Assembly: GCF_016908015.1 (NCBI RefSeq)
Contig: NZ_JAFBDB010000006.1
Coordinates: forward strand, 186,001-250,000
Length of the DNA stretch: 64,000 nucleotides
Direction: 5' to 3'
Source of the DNA: Clostridium pascui
GTDB taxonomy: Bacteria; Bacillota; Clostridia; Clostridiales; Clostridiaceae
A program made the position numbers and the translations under genes. Under the pieces are notes generated by a model that saw only the letters and a list, made by a program, of their open reading frames with translations, was not told the origin of the DNA and did no database searches. Position 1 is the first letter of the stretch, and the number at the start of each line of letters is the position of its first letter. Shown here in pieces: positions 43,644 through 51,258 of this stretch.

Positions 43644-45509
43644 ATGAAATATACCATTAATGAAAATGAAAACAGTATTTTTAAGATGTTAGCTATTATA
43701 AAGATTGCAATTATAGTATTTATCAGTATAATTGTATATATTAATATACCTAGTTATTGGTCGATTTTGAGAATAAAAAATAATGGCCAATTCAATTTAT
43801 ACACTACAGCATTTTTTTTATGTACTATGATACTAATCTATGTAAGTTGGACAATAACTAATTTAAAAGTAAAATTATCAATAAGTATATTTAACATTTC
43901 ATGGTTAATTGAAAACATTTTCTTTTTATCAATTATATCTTTACCAATATACCTATTTTCAGCTTATGATAATGAATATAAGTACTTGTTCTTATTATTA
44001 ATAGTATTTTCAGTTATTCAATATGGGTTAAATTATGGAGTTATTACTGCATTTTTTTCTTCTATATTTATTCTTGGAGTAGACTTATTATATGCTCCGT
44101 CTGTTAGTGGTGTTAATATGCATTTTCAAAAAGATTTAGTAATGATAGGTATTTTTATTTTTGTTGCGTGGGTTCTAGGATATTACGTGGAATTAGAGAA
44201 TGAAAATAAAATAAAAAAGGAAAATGAGTTGCAACTACTAAGTACTAAATTAATGGAAAAAAATACAGAGAGACGTATTATTGAGGAATCATTAATAAAA
44301 AACCAAGTATGCTACGATATTTTGTTTGAAAATTCCCAAAATGGTATTATTGTTCATGCTGATGGCAAAATTTTATATGCAAATGAGAGTGCAGCTAGGT
44401 TATTGGGATATAACAATCCTTTGAAGTTAAATAATAAATCAATTTATGATTATTGCTTGGAAAAAGATATAATGTCTGCAAAAAGAAATTATTCAAATAT
44501 AATTAAAAACAAGCTTTCTAGGGTTATATATGAAGCAAATATACTAAATTGTACTGGCAAATCTATCGCTGTTCGTAACACATCCTCTTTCTTTATATAT
44601 GAGGGTAAAGCGTCAGTGATGACCTTTTTACTTGACATAACATCAGAAAAGCAAATAGAAACATTGAAACATGATGTAGAAAAGAATATAAAATTATTAA
44701 ATGAGTCTAGAGAATTTAATACTCTTGTGACGGAGTTTTTTACCAATATGTCTCATGAATTTAAGACGCCAGTTAATGTTATTTCTGTTGCAATTCAAAC
44801 AATGAATATGTACTTGGAAAATTTTAATACTGATAATATAGATAAATTTAAATCTTACTTAAAAATAGTTAAGCAGAATTGCTTTAGAATGACTAGACTT
44901 ATAAATAATCTTATGGATATAACTAAAGTTGATTCGGGATTTATTAAAATTGATAAAAAGAACGGTAATATAGTAAGTGTTGTTGAAGATATTACTCAAT
45001 CTGTGGCAGCTTATATAAAAAGCAAAAATATAGAACTTATATTTGATACAAATGTCGAAGAAAAAATTATGGCTTTTGATCATGACAAAATAGAACGTGT
45101 AATATTAAATCTGTTATCTAATGCATTTAAATATACAAATTCTAATGGCCACATATATGTAAATTTGGAGGATAAAGGAGAAAATGTTGTTATTAAAGTA
45201 AGAGATGATGGACATGGTATTCCGAGTAATATGCTTAATGTCATATTCGAACGTTTAGGACAAGCAAATCGCTCACTTTCAAGACAATGTGAAGGAACCG
45301 GAATAGGACTATATCTTGTAAGATCCTTTATTGAAATACATGGTGGGAAAATAAGTGTTAGCAGTGAGGAAGGAAAAGGCAGTGAATTTACGATAGTACT
45401 GCCTGCTAATCTGATAAGTGATGAAAAATATGAAAACAAGTCTTTTTACGAAACTAATGTAGAGATGATAAATATAGAATTCTCTGATGTATATTCAGTG
45501 TCAACATAA
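43644..45509 (+). CDS. Membrane PAS sensor histidine kinase
   Basis: 621 residues. Six transmembrane segments lie within residues 15-185, with no large extracellular loop, followed by a coiled coil, a PAS domain (about 225-340), HisKA with His371 in FFTNMSHEFKTPVNV, and HATPase_c with NLLSNAFKYTNSNG, DDGHGIP and GTGIGLYL. It ends with INIEFSDVYSVST, matching the tail of the kinase at 18701. No response regulator is adjacent. AGGAGGTC before the ATG. The membrane domain suggests sensing of an intramembrane or lipid signal. Confidence 0.9.
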   Translation: MKYTINENENSIFKMLAIIKIAIIVFISIIVYINIPSYWSILRIKNNGQFNLYTTAFFLCTMILIYVSWTITNLKVKLSISIFNISWLIENIFFLSIISLPIYLFSAYDNEYKYLFLLLIVFSVIQYGLNYGVITAFFSSIFILGVDLLYAPSVSGVNMHFQKDLVMIGIFIFVAWVLGYYVELENENKIKKENELQLLSTKLMEKNTERRIIEESLIKNQVCYDILFENSQNGIIVHADGKILYANESAARLLGYNNPLKLNNKSIYDYCLEKDIMSAKRNYSNIIKNKLSRVIYEANILNCTGKSIAVRNTSSFFIYEGKASVMTFLLDITSEKQIETLKHDVEKNIKLLNESREFNTLVTEFFTNMSHEFKTPVNVISVAIQTMNMYLENFNTDNIDKFKSYLKIVKQNCFRMTRLINNLMDITKVDSGFIKIDKKNGNIVSVVEDITQSVAAYIKSKNIELIFDTNVEEKIMAFDHDKIERVILNLLSNAFKYTNSNGHIYVNLEDKGENVVIKVRDDGHGIPSNMLNVIFERLGQANRSLSRQCEGTGIGLYLVRSFIEIHGGKISVSSEEGKGSEFTIVLPANLISDEKYENKSFYETNVEMINIEFSDVYSVST

Positions 45510-45546
45510 GGAGTCAAGTCCCTGGGATATTATTAATATTACGCAT

Positions 45547-45582
45547 GACCTAGAAGAATAATTTTCTAGGTTTATTTTTCTC
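45547..45582 (+). terminator. Terminator of the kinase unit
   Basis: ACCTAGAA / TTCTAGGT arms with T-rich TTTATTTTTC after it. Confidence 0.8.
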
Positions 45583-45675
45583 TAAGTAAATTTTTAGATA
45601 TAAATAATTGATGATAATACATTTAATATATATAATAATCTTAGATAAACATATAATTAAGGATGTGATTTACTT

Positions 45676-45858
45676 ATGGAAGTGCATGTATTTCTAAAAG
45701 GTGAAAAGGAACCTGTGGTTTACACCGGAGAGAGAATAGATGTTTTAGATTTCGAGATGAATGGAATCAAATACAAACAAATACGATATTTTAGAAAAGG
45801 CTTTAGTAAAAGCGAACTTGTGGAAGAAAAAATTATAAATAAAATAGTTGAAAAATAA
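45676..45858 (+). CDS. Small hypothetical protein
   Basis: 60 residues, not recognised. It has a beta-rich look: HVFLKGEKEPVVYTGERIDVLDFEMNGIKYKQIRYFRKG, then a helical Lys/Glu end. The ATG has AAGGATGTGA upstream, at somewhat long spacing, but codon use and amino acid composition look like a real short gene. It is in front of a HAD phosphatase gene by 84 bases without an obvious terminator. Confidence 0.55.
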   Translation: MEVHVFLKGEKEPVVYTGERIDVLDFEMNGIKYKQIRYFRKGFSKSELVEEKIINKIVEK

Positions 45859-45942
45859 AAATATAATGACAATATAATTTTGGTGTAGTAATTTTTAATT
45901 ATATACACCTATAATTTTTTAGTGACAAAGGGGACAGGACTT

Positions 45943-46770
45943 ATGATTAAGTATAAGTGGTGCGTATGTGATATGGACGGAACACTTTTGGACTCAAAAG
46001 GTATTATATCACAAGAAAATGAGAAAGCCTTAAAAGATCTAGGGAGAAAAGGCCTAGAAATAATTATAGCTTCAGGAAGAGTTGATCTTTTAGTGAAATC
46101 TTATATAAAGCAGTTAAATTTAAGGGGACACATTATAGCTTGCAATGGAGGCTTAATTAAGAATATAGAAACAGGGGAAATACTTTATTCAAAAATAATT
46201 GATAAAGATACTTCAAGGAATATAATATTTTATTGTCTAGAAAATAACATAAATTTTCTTATTTATACAACTGATTTAGTGTATTCTAATAAAAATAATC
46301 CTAGAGCAGAGCATTATGAAAATTTAAATAATCACCTTCCGAATGATTTGTATGTTCCTATAAAGTATATAGATGATATAACAATTAAAAACATTAATAA
46401 TATTGATGTTTTAAAAGTTTTATTAATTTGTAATGATCAAGAAAGATTTAAGATTTTAGAAAATAAGTTCTCAAAGTTTGATAATCTTACAGTAGTAAGC
46501 TCATTTAATGGACTTTTGGATATCATGGCATCCGATATTTCAAAGGGTAATGCTTTAAAGATCTTATCAGAAAAACTAGATGTGGATTTAACCAAAGTGA
46601 TTGCATTTGGAGATAACAATAATGATTTAGAGATGTTTCAATGCACAGGGATGCCTATAGCTATGGAGAATGCGGTAGATAGTGTTAAATTACATGCAAA
46701 ATATATAACTAAATCAAATGATGAATCAGGTATTGCTTATGCTATTAATAATTTTATATTAAAAGATTGA
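45943..46770 (+). CDS. Cof-type HAD-superfamily phosphatase
   Basis: 275 residues from the ATG that follows AAAGGGG by about ten bases; an upstream GTG is in the same site. Motif I is CDMDGTLLDS, motif II lies in EIIIASGRV, and motifs III and IV are in ISKGNALKILSEKL and FGDNNNDLEMF. The cap between is of the C2 type used by Cof-like sugar-phosphate and cofactor phosphatases. Cytoplasmic; likely a general phosphatase of sugar phosphates or flavin/PLP-type molecules. Confidence 0.9.
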   Translation: MIKYKWCVCDMDGTLLDSKGIISQENEKALKDLGRKGLEIIIASGRVDLLVKSYIKQLNLRGHIIACNGGLIKNIETGEILYSKIIDKDTSRNIIFYCLENNINFLIYTTDLVYSNKNNPRAEHYENLNNHLPNDLYVPIKYIDDITIKNINNIDVLKVLLICNDQERFKILENKFSKFDNLTVVSSFNGLLDIMASDISKGNALKILSEKLDVDLTKVIAFGDNNNDLEMFQCTGMPIAMENAVDSVKLHAKYITKSNDESGIAYAINNFILKD

Positions 46771-46804
46771 TAGTAGAAGAAAAAAAGAAATGAAAAAAAT
46801 AATA

Positions 46805-46837
46805 AAGCCAACGCTTAATATAATCAAGCATTGGCTT
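46805..46837 (-). terminator. Terminator of the structured RNA
   Basis: Read on the minus strand, AAGCCAATGCTT / AAGCGTTGGCTT forms a long stem followed by a T-rich tail TATTATTTTTTTC. It can also serve as a hairpin end for the HAD gene on the plus strand, but the T-run favours the minus strand. Confidence 0.85.
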
Positions 46838-47058
46838 ACAATCTTTAAAGATAATATCCAAAATACCGGTACTCTAATTTTGACACCTATCTCTCGATAG
46901 GTGGGTATCCTCACAGATACATCAATCGCCTTCAATGCCGTAAAAAGGACTCATAAGAAGGTACATTTCCTCATCTAAATATTGGATTCCCGAAGTTAAA
47001 ATGTAGGTTCAAAATAAGAGCCTAACGAATATTTCAGAAAATGTAATCTATCTAAGTT
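46838..47058 (-). ncRNA. Structured noncoding RNA, raiA-motif candidate
   Basis: A gene-free region that folds into a closed multi-helix junction on the minus strand. CTCTTATTTTGA (47009-47020) pairs with TCAAAATTAGAG (46872-46883) with one mismatch. Inside are TACATTT/AAATGTA, CCTTC/GAAGG, GTATC/GATAC, and CACCTATC-GAGA-GATAGGTG. It has its own promoter and terminator. The layout and segments such as CTTCGGGAATCC and GTGAGGATACCCACC recall, from memory, the clostridial raiA motif, an RNA studied in Clostridium. 6S RNA was considered but would be a rod, not a junction. RNA status is strong, identity moderate. Confidence 0.65.
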
Positions 47059-47063
47059 GTGAG

Positions 47064-47095
47064 ATTATAATAACATATTTAAAGTTTATATGCAA
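47064..47095 (-). promoter_or_regulatory. Promoter of the structured RNA
   Basis: On the minus strand TTGCAT (47090-47095), 17-base spacer, TATTAT (47067-47072). Transcription would start near 47058, just before the structured part. Confidence 0.7.
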
Positions 47096-47120
47096 GTGTT
47101 ATGTGTATGATAATTCAAAC

Positions 47121-47720
47121 CTAATATAGCGTATAAAAAAAGCTAATAAGTATAGGGACTAAAGAACTTAATACCACCCCGTTTAAAAAAGATATTATCG
47201 TTACCTCAGGGGAAGTAACCTCCGAAATAAGTGGAAGAGTGGTATCCATAGATGTAGCACCGGCTGGTGCTATGGCAGTATAATGATTTAATTTTGATGC
47301 AATAATAGGAATAGATATTACGGCAATTAATTCTCTAAAAATATTTGTGAGAAGGGCGATGGTTCCTACATGTGCACTATCAAGGTTTGTAAGCATTATT
47401 CCAGATAAACTATACCAGCCAAAGCCAGAAGCTATAGATAAACCTGATTTTATTGGTAAATCATAAATAATTGATGTGATAACACCTCCAAGGAGGCTTC
47501 CAAGAACTATGGAAAAGGGAACTAATAATATTTTAAAACCTGCCTTTTTTAAATCTCTTATAAGCCCTTTGTTTGAACCTACATCAATTCCAACGGATAA
47601 AATTGTAAGATTAAGTGCAAAACTGCTGATAATGCTAATATTATTTGCTATATTTTCTGGAACGAAATAGTAACCGTATAAAATTCCGCCTACCACAGCT
47701 GCAAGTAAAACAATTGTCAC
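47121..47720 (-). CDS. lysO: LysO lysine exporter, C-terminal part
   Basis: 199 residues with about six transmembrane segments. The sequence fits the C-terminal two thirds of LysO (DUF340), which exports L-lysine in E. coli as one protein of about 300 residues: SVGIDVGSNKGLIRDLKKAGFKILLVPF, ASGFGWYSLSGIMLTN, GTIALLTNIFRELIA and PAGATSMDTTLPLI. GTG start, two bases after the stop of the N-terminal gene, with GGAAGTGA as ribosome binding site. Translational coupling suggests a two-subunit transporter. Confidence 0.85.
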   Translation of the reverse strand: MTIVLLAAVVGGILYGYYFVPENIANNISIISSFALNLTILSVGIDVGSNKGLIRDLKKAGFKILLVPFSIVLGSLLGGVITSIIYDLPIKSGLSIASGFGWYSLSGIMLTNLDSAHVGTIALLTNIFRELIAVISIPIIASKLNHYTAIAPAGATSMDTTLPLISEVTSPEVTIISFLNGVVLSSLVPILISFFYTLY

Positions 47721-47722
47721 GT

Positions 47723-47998
47723 CTAGTCACTTCCCTTCATGAATTTGCTAGTCACTATAAAAACCAATATTATACTAAATAAAGATGTTAAAACTGCAAA
47801 AGTAAGAGCAGTAGTCCCTATGTTTTTTAAGTTAGCTACAACTGATTTATTAGCACCAACGGAAATTCCCATAGAAAAGAGTAAAAAAACCACAGCAAAC
47901 TGCTGAAATTTATTATTTATCTTTTTTTGTTTACAAGACAAATTTAAAAAATACCCCATGATAGCACCTACTACCAAGGATAAAAGAATTTTCCACAT
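47723..47998 (-). CDS. LysO lysine exporter, N-terminal part
   Basis: 91 residues, three transmembrane segments: the N-terminal LysO region with LSLVVGAIMGYFL and FLLFSMGISVGANKSVVANLKNIG. The complete C-terminal part is encoded separately just downstream. Split LysO genes occur in several clostridia, so this is probably a stable arrangement and not a recent frameshift: the junction has a proper stop, ribosome binding site and GTG start. GGGAGG lies before the ATG. Upstream region has no recognised lysine riboswitch. Confidence 0.83.
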   Translation of the reverse strand: MWKILLSLVVGAIMGYFLNLSCKQKKINNKFQQFAVVFLLFSMGISVGANKSVVANLKNIGTTALTFAVLTSLFSIILVFIVTSKFMKGSD

Positions 47999-48178
47999 AT
48001 AAAATTCCTCCCTTTATAAAAATAACAATTACTTGTTGTATGTTTTTTCATATTTTAAAGTTGTCCAATGTTATAATATTAGCATAGATAGCATTAAAAA
48101 TCTAATTAATAGTAGGGTTAAGCTAATATCTTTGAGTAGGTAGAGTAGTAATAAATTTAGCAGAAAGGAGAATGTATT

Positions 48179-48454
48179 ATGAGTAAATTATATGAATTTA
48201 AAGCTGAGATTAAGAAGGTACCTGATATTGATGGTGCTTATATAGAAATTCCATTTGATGTGAAGGCAGAGTTTGGCAAGGGAAGAGTGCCTGTAACAGC
48301 CACTTTTGATGACGTAGTTTATGAGGGAAGTCTTGTAAAAATGAAAACACCATGTCATATAATTGGAATTAGAAAAGATATTAGGGCAAAGATAGGCAAG
48401 CAACCTGGAGATATTATTAACGTGACAATTAAAGAAAGAGTTATTGCAAAGTAA
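48179..48454 (+). CDS. DUF1905-family protein
   Basis: 91 residues, a single DUF1905 domain: [48 protein letters not shown], with [19 protein letters not shown] near residues 60-78. The family is a small beta-barrel of unknown function that is sometimes fused to YdeI-type domains. AGAAAGGAG lies before the ATG. Monocistronic; a terminator follows. Confidence 0.85.
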   Translation: MSKLYEFKAEIKKVPDIDGAYIEIPFDVKAEFGKGRVPVTATFDDVVYEGSLVKMKTPCHIIGIRKDIRAKIGKQPGDIINVTIKERVIAK

Positions 48455-48488
48455 TTTATATTTAAATAAAATACAATTTTAAACAAAT

Positions 48489-48522
48489 AAAAAACCCTTA
48501 AGTGTTTAAGTTTAAGGGTTTT
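48489..48522. terminator. Bidirectional terminator
   Basis: AAAACCCTTAA / TTAAGGGTTTT stem between the convergent DUF1905 and small hypothetical genes. Confidence 0.85.
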
Positions 48523-48547
48523 ACTGTTTAATAGTTGTAGTAAAGTT

Positions 48548-48778
48548 TTATGTTTCAAGATCCTCTGGATGATCATAATAAGTATTTTGAGGTATATCTG
48601 TGTAAGCAATTCCATCTGGAAGTCCTACCACATAGTGAAAGGTATTTTCACCTGGATTGGATTGAGGGTCATAACTATTTGTGTATGTACCAATAAGTAC
48701 CCAACCCTCTTTTAATCTTTTATTTGTATCACTCATAATGGTCAAATCTTCAACTTTCTTAATATTTGTAAAATCCAT
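48548..48778 (-). CDS. Small hypothetical protein
   Basis: 76 residues from the ATG 8 bases after GAGG; three more codons upstream would start inside that site. The sequence begins MDFTNIKKVEDLTIMSDTNKRL and has WVLIGTYTNSYDPQ and FHYVVGLPDG, typical of small cytoplasmic proteins of the kind DUF-type 'KxxW' domains, but no named family was recognised with confidence. No membrane segment. Convergent with DUF1905. Confidence 0.6.
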   Translation of the reverse strand: MDFTNIKKVEDLTIMSDTNKRLKEGWVLIGTYTNSYDPQSNPGENTFHYVVGLPDGIAYTDIPQNTYYDHPEDLET

Positions 48779-48935
48779 AATAAACACCTCGTTATATTTC
48801 CTTTTCTCTTAATTACAGTGTTTTTAATACACTTTGGTTATTTTGTGAAGATATATTATCAATTATTCCTATAACAAATGAAAGTTATAGAATAATAAGA
48901 ATTCTGACTACAGACAATATGGTGAGGTGAAAAAG

Positions 48936-49412
48936 ATGATTATAAAGTCAGGAAATGATATGAAGGAAATTAATAAGTTTTTAAAAGGAATACATATGGG
49001 TGGAAGTACATTTAAAGATTATCTTACTAAGGCTAAAGACTTAGAACTTAAAAATGAATTAAAAACAATTTTAGAATCTTTCAAAAGACATGAAGAGGCT
49101 ATAACCAATAGAATAGAAAAAATAGGCGGAGATGCCGCAGATACTCTTGGGCTAATGGGAACTATGGGCGAATTCTTTGAAAAGATTAAATTAATACCTG
49201 TAAATACAGATTTAGAAGTTTGCCAGCATGCCATAAAGGCTATGGAAATGGGCATATACCAAGGCGGAAAGTTTATAGATGAAAATAAGGACTTAGATTT
49301 AAGTTTATTAGAAGAAGTAAAGGCTGTTGTAAATGACTATGATAACCAGTTAAGAAGAGTGAAGAAAATAATAAAAAAATATGAAAATAATAATACTACC
49401 AGATTGCACTAA
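48936..49412 (+). CDS. DUF2383-like ferritin-fold helical protein
   Basis: 158 residues, almost wholly helical. The segments FKDYLTKAKDLELKNELKTILESFKRHEEAITNRIEKIGG and ADTLGLMGTMGEFFEKIK, CQHAIKAMEMGIYQGGKFIDEN fit a four-helix bundle of the DUF2383 group, related to ferritin-like proteins. His and Glu residues are present (KRHEEA, CQHAIKAMEMG) but a full metal site cannot be claimed. The ATG at 48936 fits GAGGTG spacing better than a GTG three codons upstream. Such proteins are often linked to stress or sporulation. Confidence 0.7.
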   Translation: MIIKSGNDMKEINKFLKGIHMGGSTFKDYLTKAKDLELKNELKTILESFKRHEEAITNRIEKIGGDAADTLGLMGTMGEFFEKIKLIPVNTDLEVCQHAIKAMEMGIYQGGKFIDENKDLDLSLLEEVKAVVNDYDNQLRRVKKIIKKYENNNTTRLH

Positions 49413-49430
49413 TAAACTATATTAAAACTT

Positions 49431-49474
49431 AAAATACCTCATTAGTTTTAGTTTGAACTAATGGGGTATTTTAA
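49431..49474 (+). terminator. Terminator after the DUF2383-like gene
   Basis: AAAATACCTCATTAGTT / AACTAATGGGGTATTTT long stem with short loop. Confidence 0.88.
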
Positions 49475-49574
49475 GTTCTATTAAATAAGAATTGTACACC
49501 CCAAAAATAACAAGTTTATACGTATATGTTAAAAGATAAGTTACAAGAGATTTAGTATAGAAGGTGGAATACAA

Positions 49575-50288
49575 GTGAGCAATGCTGGGGCTTTTGAGGA
49601 TACGCAATTGGTAGAAGGAGAAATATTAGAAGATTATGTAATAGATAAAGAAGGTTTAAATCTTTATGAAATATATAAAATTACATTGAATTTATGTGAT
49701 ATCATAGAAAAATTTCATAAAGAAGATTTTTTTATTACTCTTAGAGAATTAAATCCGCGTAATATAATTATTATGGAAGATAGTAAGGTTAAAATAGTTG
49801 AAAAAAATAGCTATTCACATATGCTGCAAAATAAGAATGACGATGTAAGAAATTATAAATTATGGAAGCTTAGTAAACAAAATGATTTATATAACGTAGG
49901 CAAAATTATTTATTTTATGGCTACTGGAAAGATTCCGCGTACAGTGTTAGATATTTTTATAGGGGATAATTATCCAGAAAATATAGATAAAAATTTAAAA
50001 AACATAATATATAAATGCTTTGAAGGAAATGATAAAAATACATATTTTTCAGTTGAGGATCTTAGTCGAGAAATTTCCATGGAAATATTAAGAGGTATTA
50101 AACATAGAGAAATTATTGATTTGAGTAATTTAAATGTTGAAGTAGCAGTTACTAGACAAAGAAAAAAAGCAAAAGTAAGATATAATAAAACTATGGATTT
50201 TCGTAAAAGATTTGGTTATTTAAAAGACCTTATGGGAAGCACAGGGGCAAAAAATATTTTGACTTTTGTAAGAAGTCACATTTTATAA
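49575..50288 (+). CDS. Degenerate protein kinase (pseudokinase) with C-terminal tail
   Basis: 237 residues. Residues 28-165 resemble a Ser/Thr kinase C-lobe: DIIEKFHKEDFFITLRELNPRNIIIM corresponds to the HRDLKPENI catalytic loop, KVKIVE to the strand before DFG, DLYNVGKIIYFMATGKIP to helix F, and LKNIIYKCFEGNDKNTYFSVEDL to the end. The glycine loop, the ATP lysine and N-lobe are missing, the catalytic Asp is replaced and no DFG is seen, so it is probably inactive. The basic C-terminal 70 residues are not assigned. GTG start after AGGTGG. Confidence 0.7.
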   Translation: MSNAGAFEDTQLVEGEILEDYVIDKEGLNLYEIYKITLNLCDIIEKFHKEDFFITLRELNPRNIIIMEDSKVKIVEKNSYSHMLQNKNDDVRNYKLWKLSKQNDLYNVGKIIYFMATGKIPRTVLDIFIGDNYPENIDKNLKNIIYKCFEGNDKNTYFSVEDLSREISMEILRGIKHREIIDLSNLNVEVAVTRQRKKAKVRYNKTMDFRKRFGYLKDLMGSTGAKNILTFVRSHIL

Positions 50289-50398
50289 AAAGATTCAAAA
50301 AGCATCAATAAGTATTGATGTTGATTTATATAAAATAGATTGTAATAAGATTCCTTTGAATATAATATAATTTAATAGAAATATAGGGGGATTTTATT

Positions 50399-50701
50399 AT
50401 GGATAATTTAATAACATTAGACTATCTTTCAACATTCGGAGGTATGGTAGCTGTAGTCGTACTTATTACTGAATTTACAAAAGATTTAATTGACAAGGCA
50501 TTTAAAGGCTTGCATACAAAATATGTGGCTTTTATATACTCACTAATACTTATTATAGGATATCAAATTATGTCGGGTACATTTGATATATCTAAGCTAT
50601 TATTAACCTTTATTAATGCTATTTTAATCACCATGACAGCACAAGGTGGTTATGAATGGGTGTTCAAACCTATAGAAGAAAAATCACATAAAAGTAAATA
50701 A
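50399..50701 (+). CDS. Small holin-like membrane protein
   Basis: 100 residues with three hydrophobic segments (about 12-28, 43-58, 66-84) and a charged, lysine-rich C terminus. The size and layout resemble phage holins, but no lysin or phage gene is nearby and no holin family can be named safely. ATAGGGGGAT before the ATG is a good ribosome binding site. A terminator follows. It may be a stress-type or chromosomal holin-like protein. Confidence 0.6.
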   Translation: MDNLITLDYLSTFGGMVAVVVLITEFTKDLIDKAFKGLHTKYVAFIYSLILIIGYQIMSGTFDISKLLLTFINAILITMTAQGGYEWVFKPIEEKSHKSK

Positions 50702-50716
50702 ATTAGAAAATGAAAG

Positions 50717-50770
50717 AAATCATTAAGGACGGAAAAATTAAATATCCGACTTTAATGATTATTTTTTTAG
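50717..50770 (+). terminator. Terminator after the holin-like gene
   Basis: AATCATTAA / TTAATGATT arms with an inner GGA/TCC pairing and TTTTTTT. Confidence 0.82.
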
Positions 50771-51019
50771 TAATGTATGAGTTGATTAATAATCTAAGTA
50801 TTTATGTTAGTTTAGTAATAGTGATAAAATTTCCGATTTAAATATAAAAATTAAATAAAGCTAATAAATTTTTAAAATATATAAAAAAGCAAATATATGT
50901 CGAAATATTTTATACCAAAAGGTATTGTGTAAATTATACTTGAATGGTATAATTTACACAAGTATGTCTAAATTTCGTTAAAATACTTAATTATTAGAAA
51001 TAAAAATATATACATTAAT

Positions 51020-51100
51020 TTAAGAGGGCAAACTTATCGAAAGATAAGGACGCAAAGCCAAGGGCCTAAATTGTAAAAAATATGGCAGCCGGTTGCATAG
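51020..51100 (+). promoter_or_regulatory. Cyclic-di-GMP-I riboswitch (GEMM)
   Basis: Clear GEMM-I aptamer. The conserved stretches are GGGCAAAC, the CGAAAG tetraloop hairpin, AAGGACGCAAAGCC, GGGCCTAA and ATGGCAGCCGGTTGCAT. Known class I riboswitches bind c-di-GMP. It is followed by a terminator and then a chemoreceptor gene. The preceding region from 50771 to 51019 has no gene and only AT-rich sequence. Confidence 0.95.
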
Positions 51101-51110
51101 TGTTGTTAGT

Positions 51111-51153
51111 AACCCCTTTTATTTGTGTTTTTCAAATAAAAGGGGTTTTTATT
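51111..51153 (+). terminator. Riboswitch expression-platform terminator
   Basis: AACCCCTTTTATTTG / CAAATAAAAGGGGTT perfect 15-pair stem, 7-base loop and TTTTTATTT. It begins ten bases after the aptamer core, so c-di-GMP binding probably decides whether it forms. Confidence 0.92.
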
Positions 51154-51173
51154 TGTGAAAGGAGGTATTAAAG

Positions 51174-51194
51174 ATGTTAGAAAAAATATATTAA
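51174..51194 (+). CDS. Six-codon ORF with strong ribosome binding site
   Basis: ATG TTA GAA AAA ATA TAT TAA, with AAAGGAGGT 7 bases upstream, a better site than that of the chemoreceptor gene downstream. The peptide would be MLEKIY. It could be a coupling leader, a regulatory uORF, or a remnant of a longer gene. Translation is not shown. Confidence 0.35.
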   Translation: MLEKIY

Positions 51195-51258
51195 TTTGAA
51201 ACTAAAAAATAGGAGTATATTAAAAGTAAAATAATTAGCATGAGATGGGGGCATTGAA

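Noticed and set aside
46838-47058. 6S RNA as identity for the structured RNA
   Set aside because: 6S RNA is a long rod with a central bubble; this region folds as several hairpins inside a closing stem, so raiA motif was preferred, with caution.
48000-48178. Lysine riboswitch upstream of the split lysO genes
   Set aside because: The conserved lysine aptamer sequences could not be found on the minus strand upstream of 47998.
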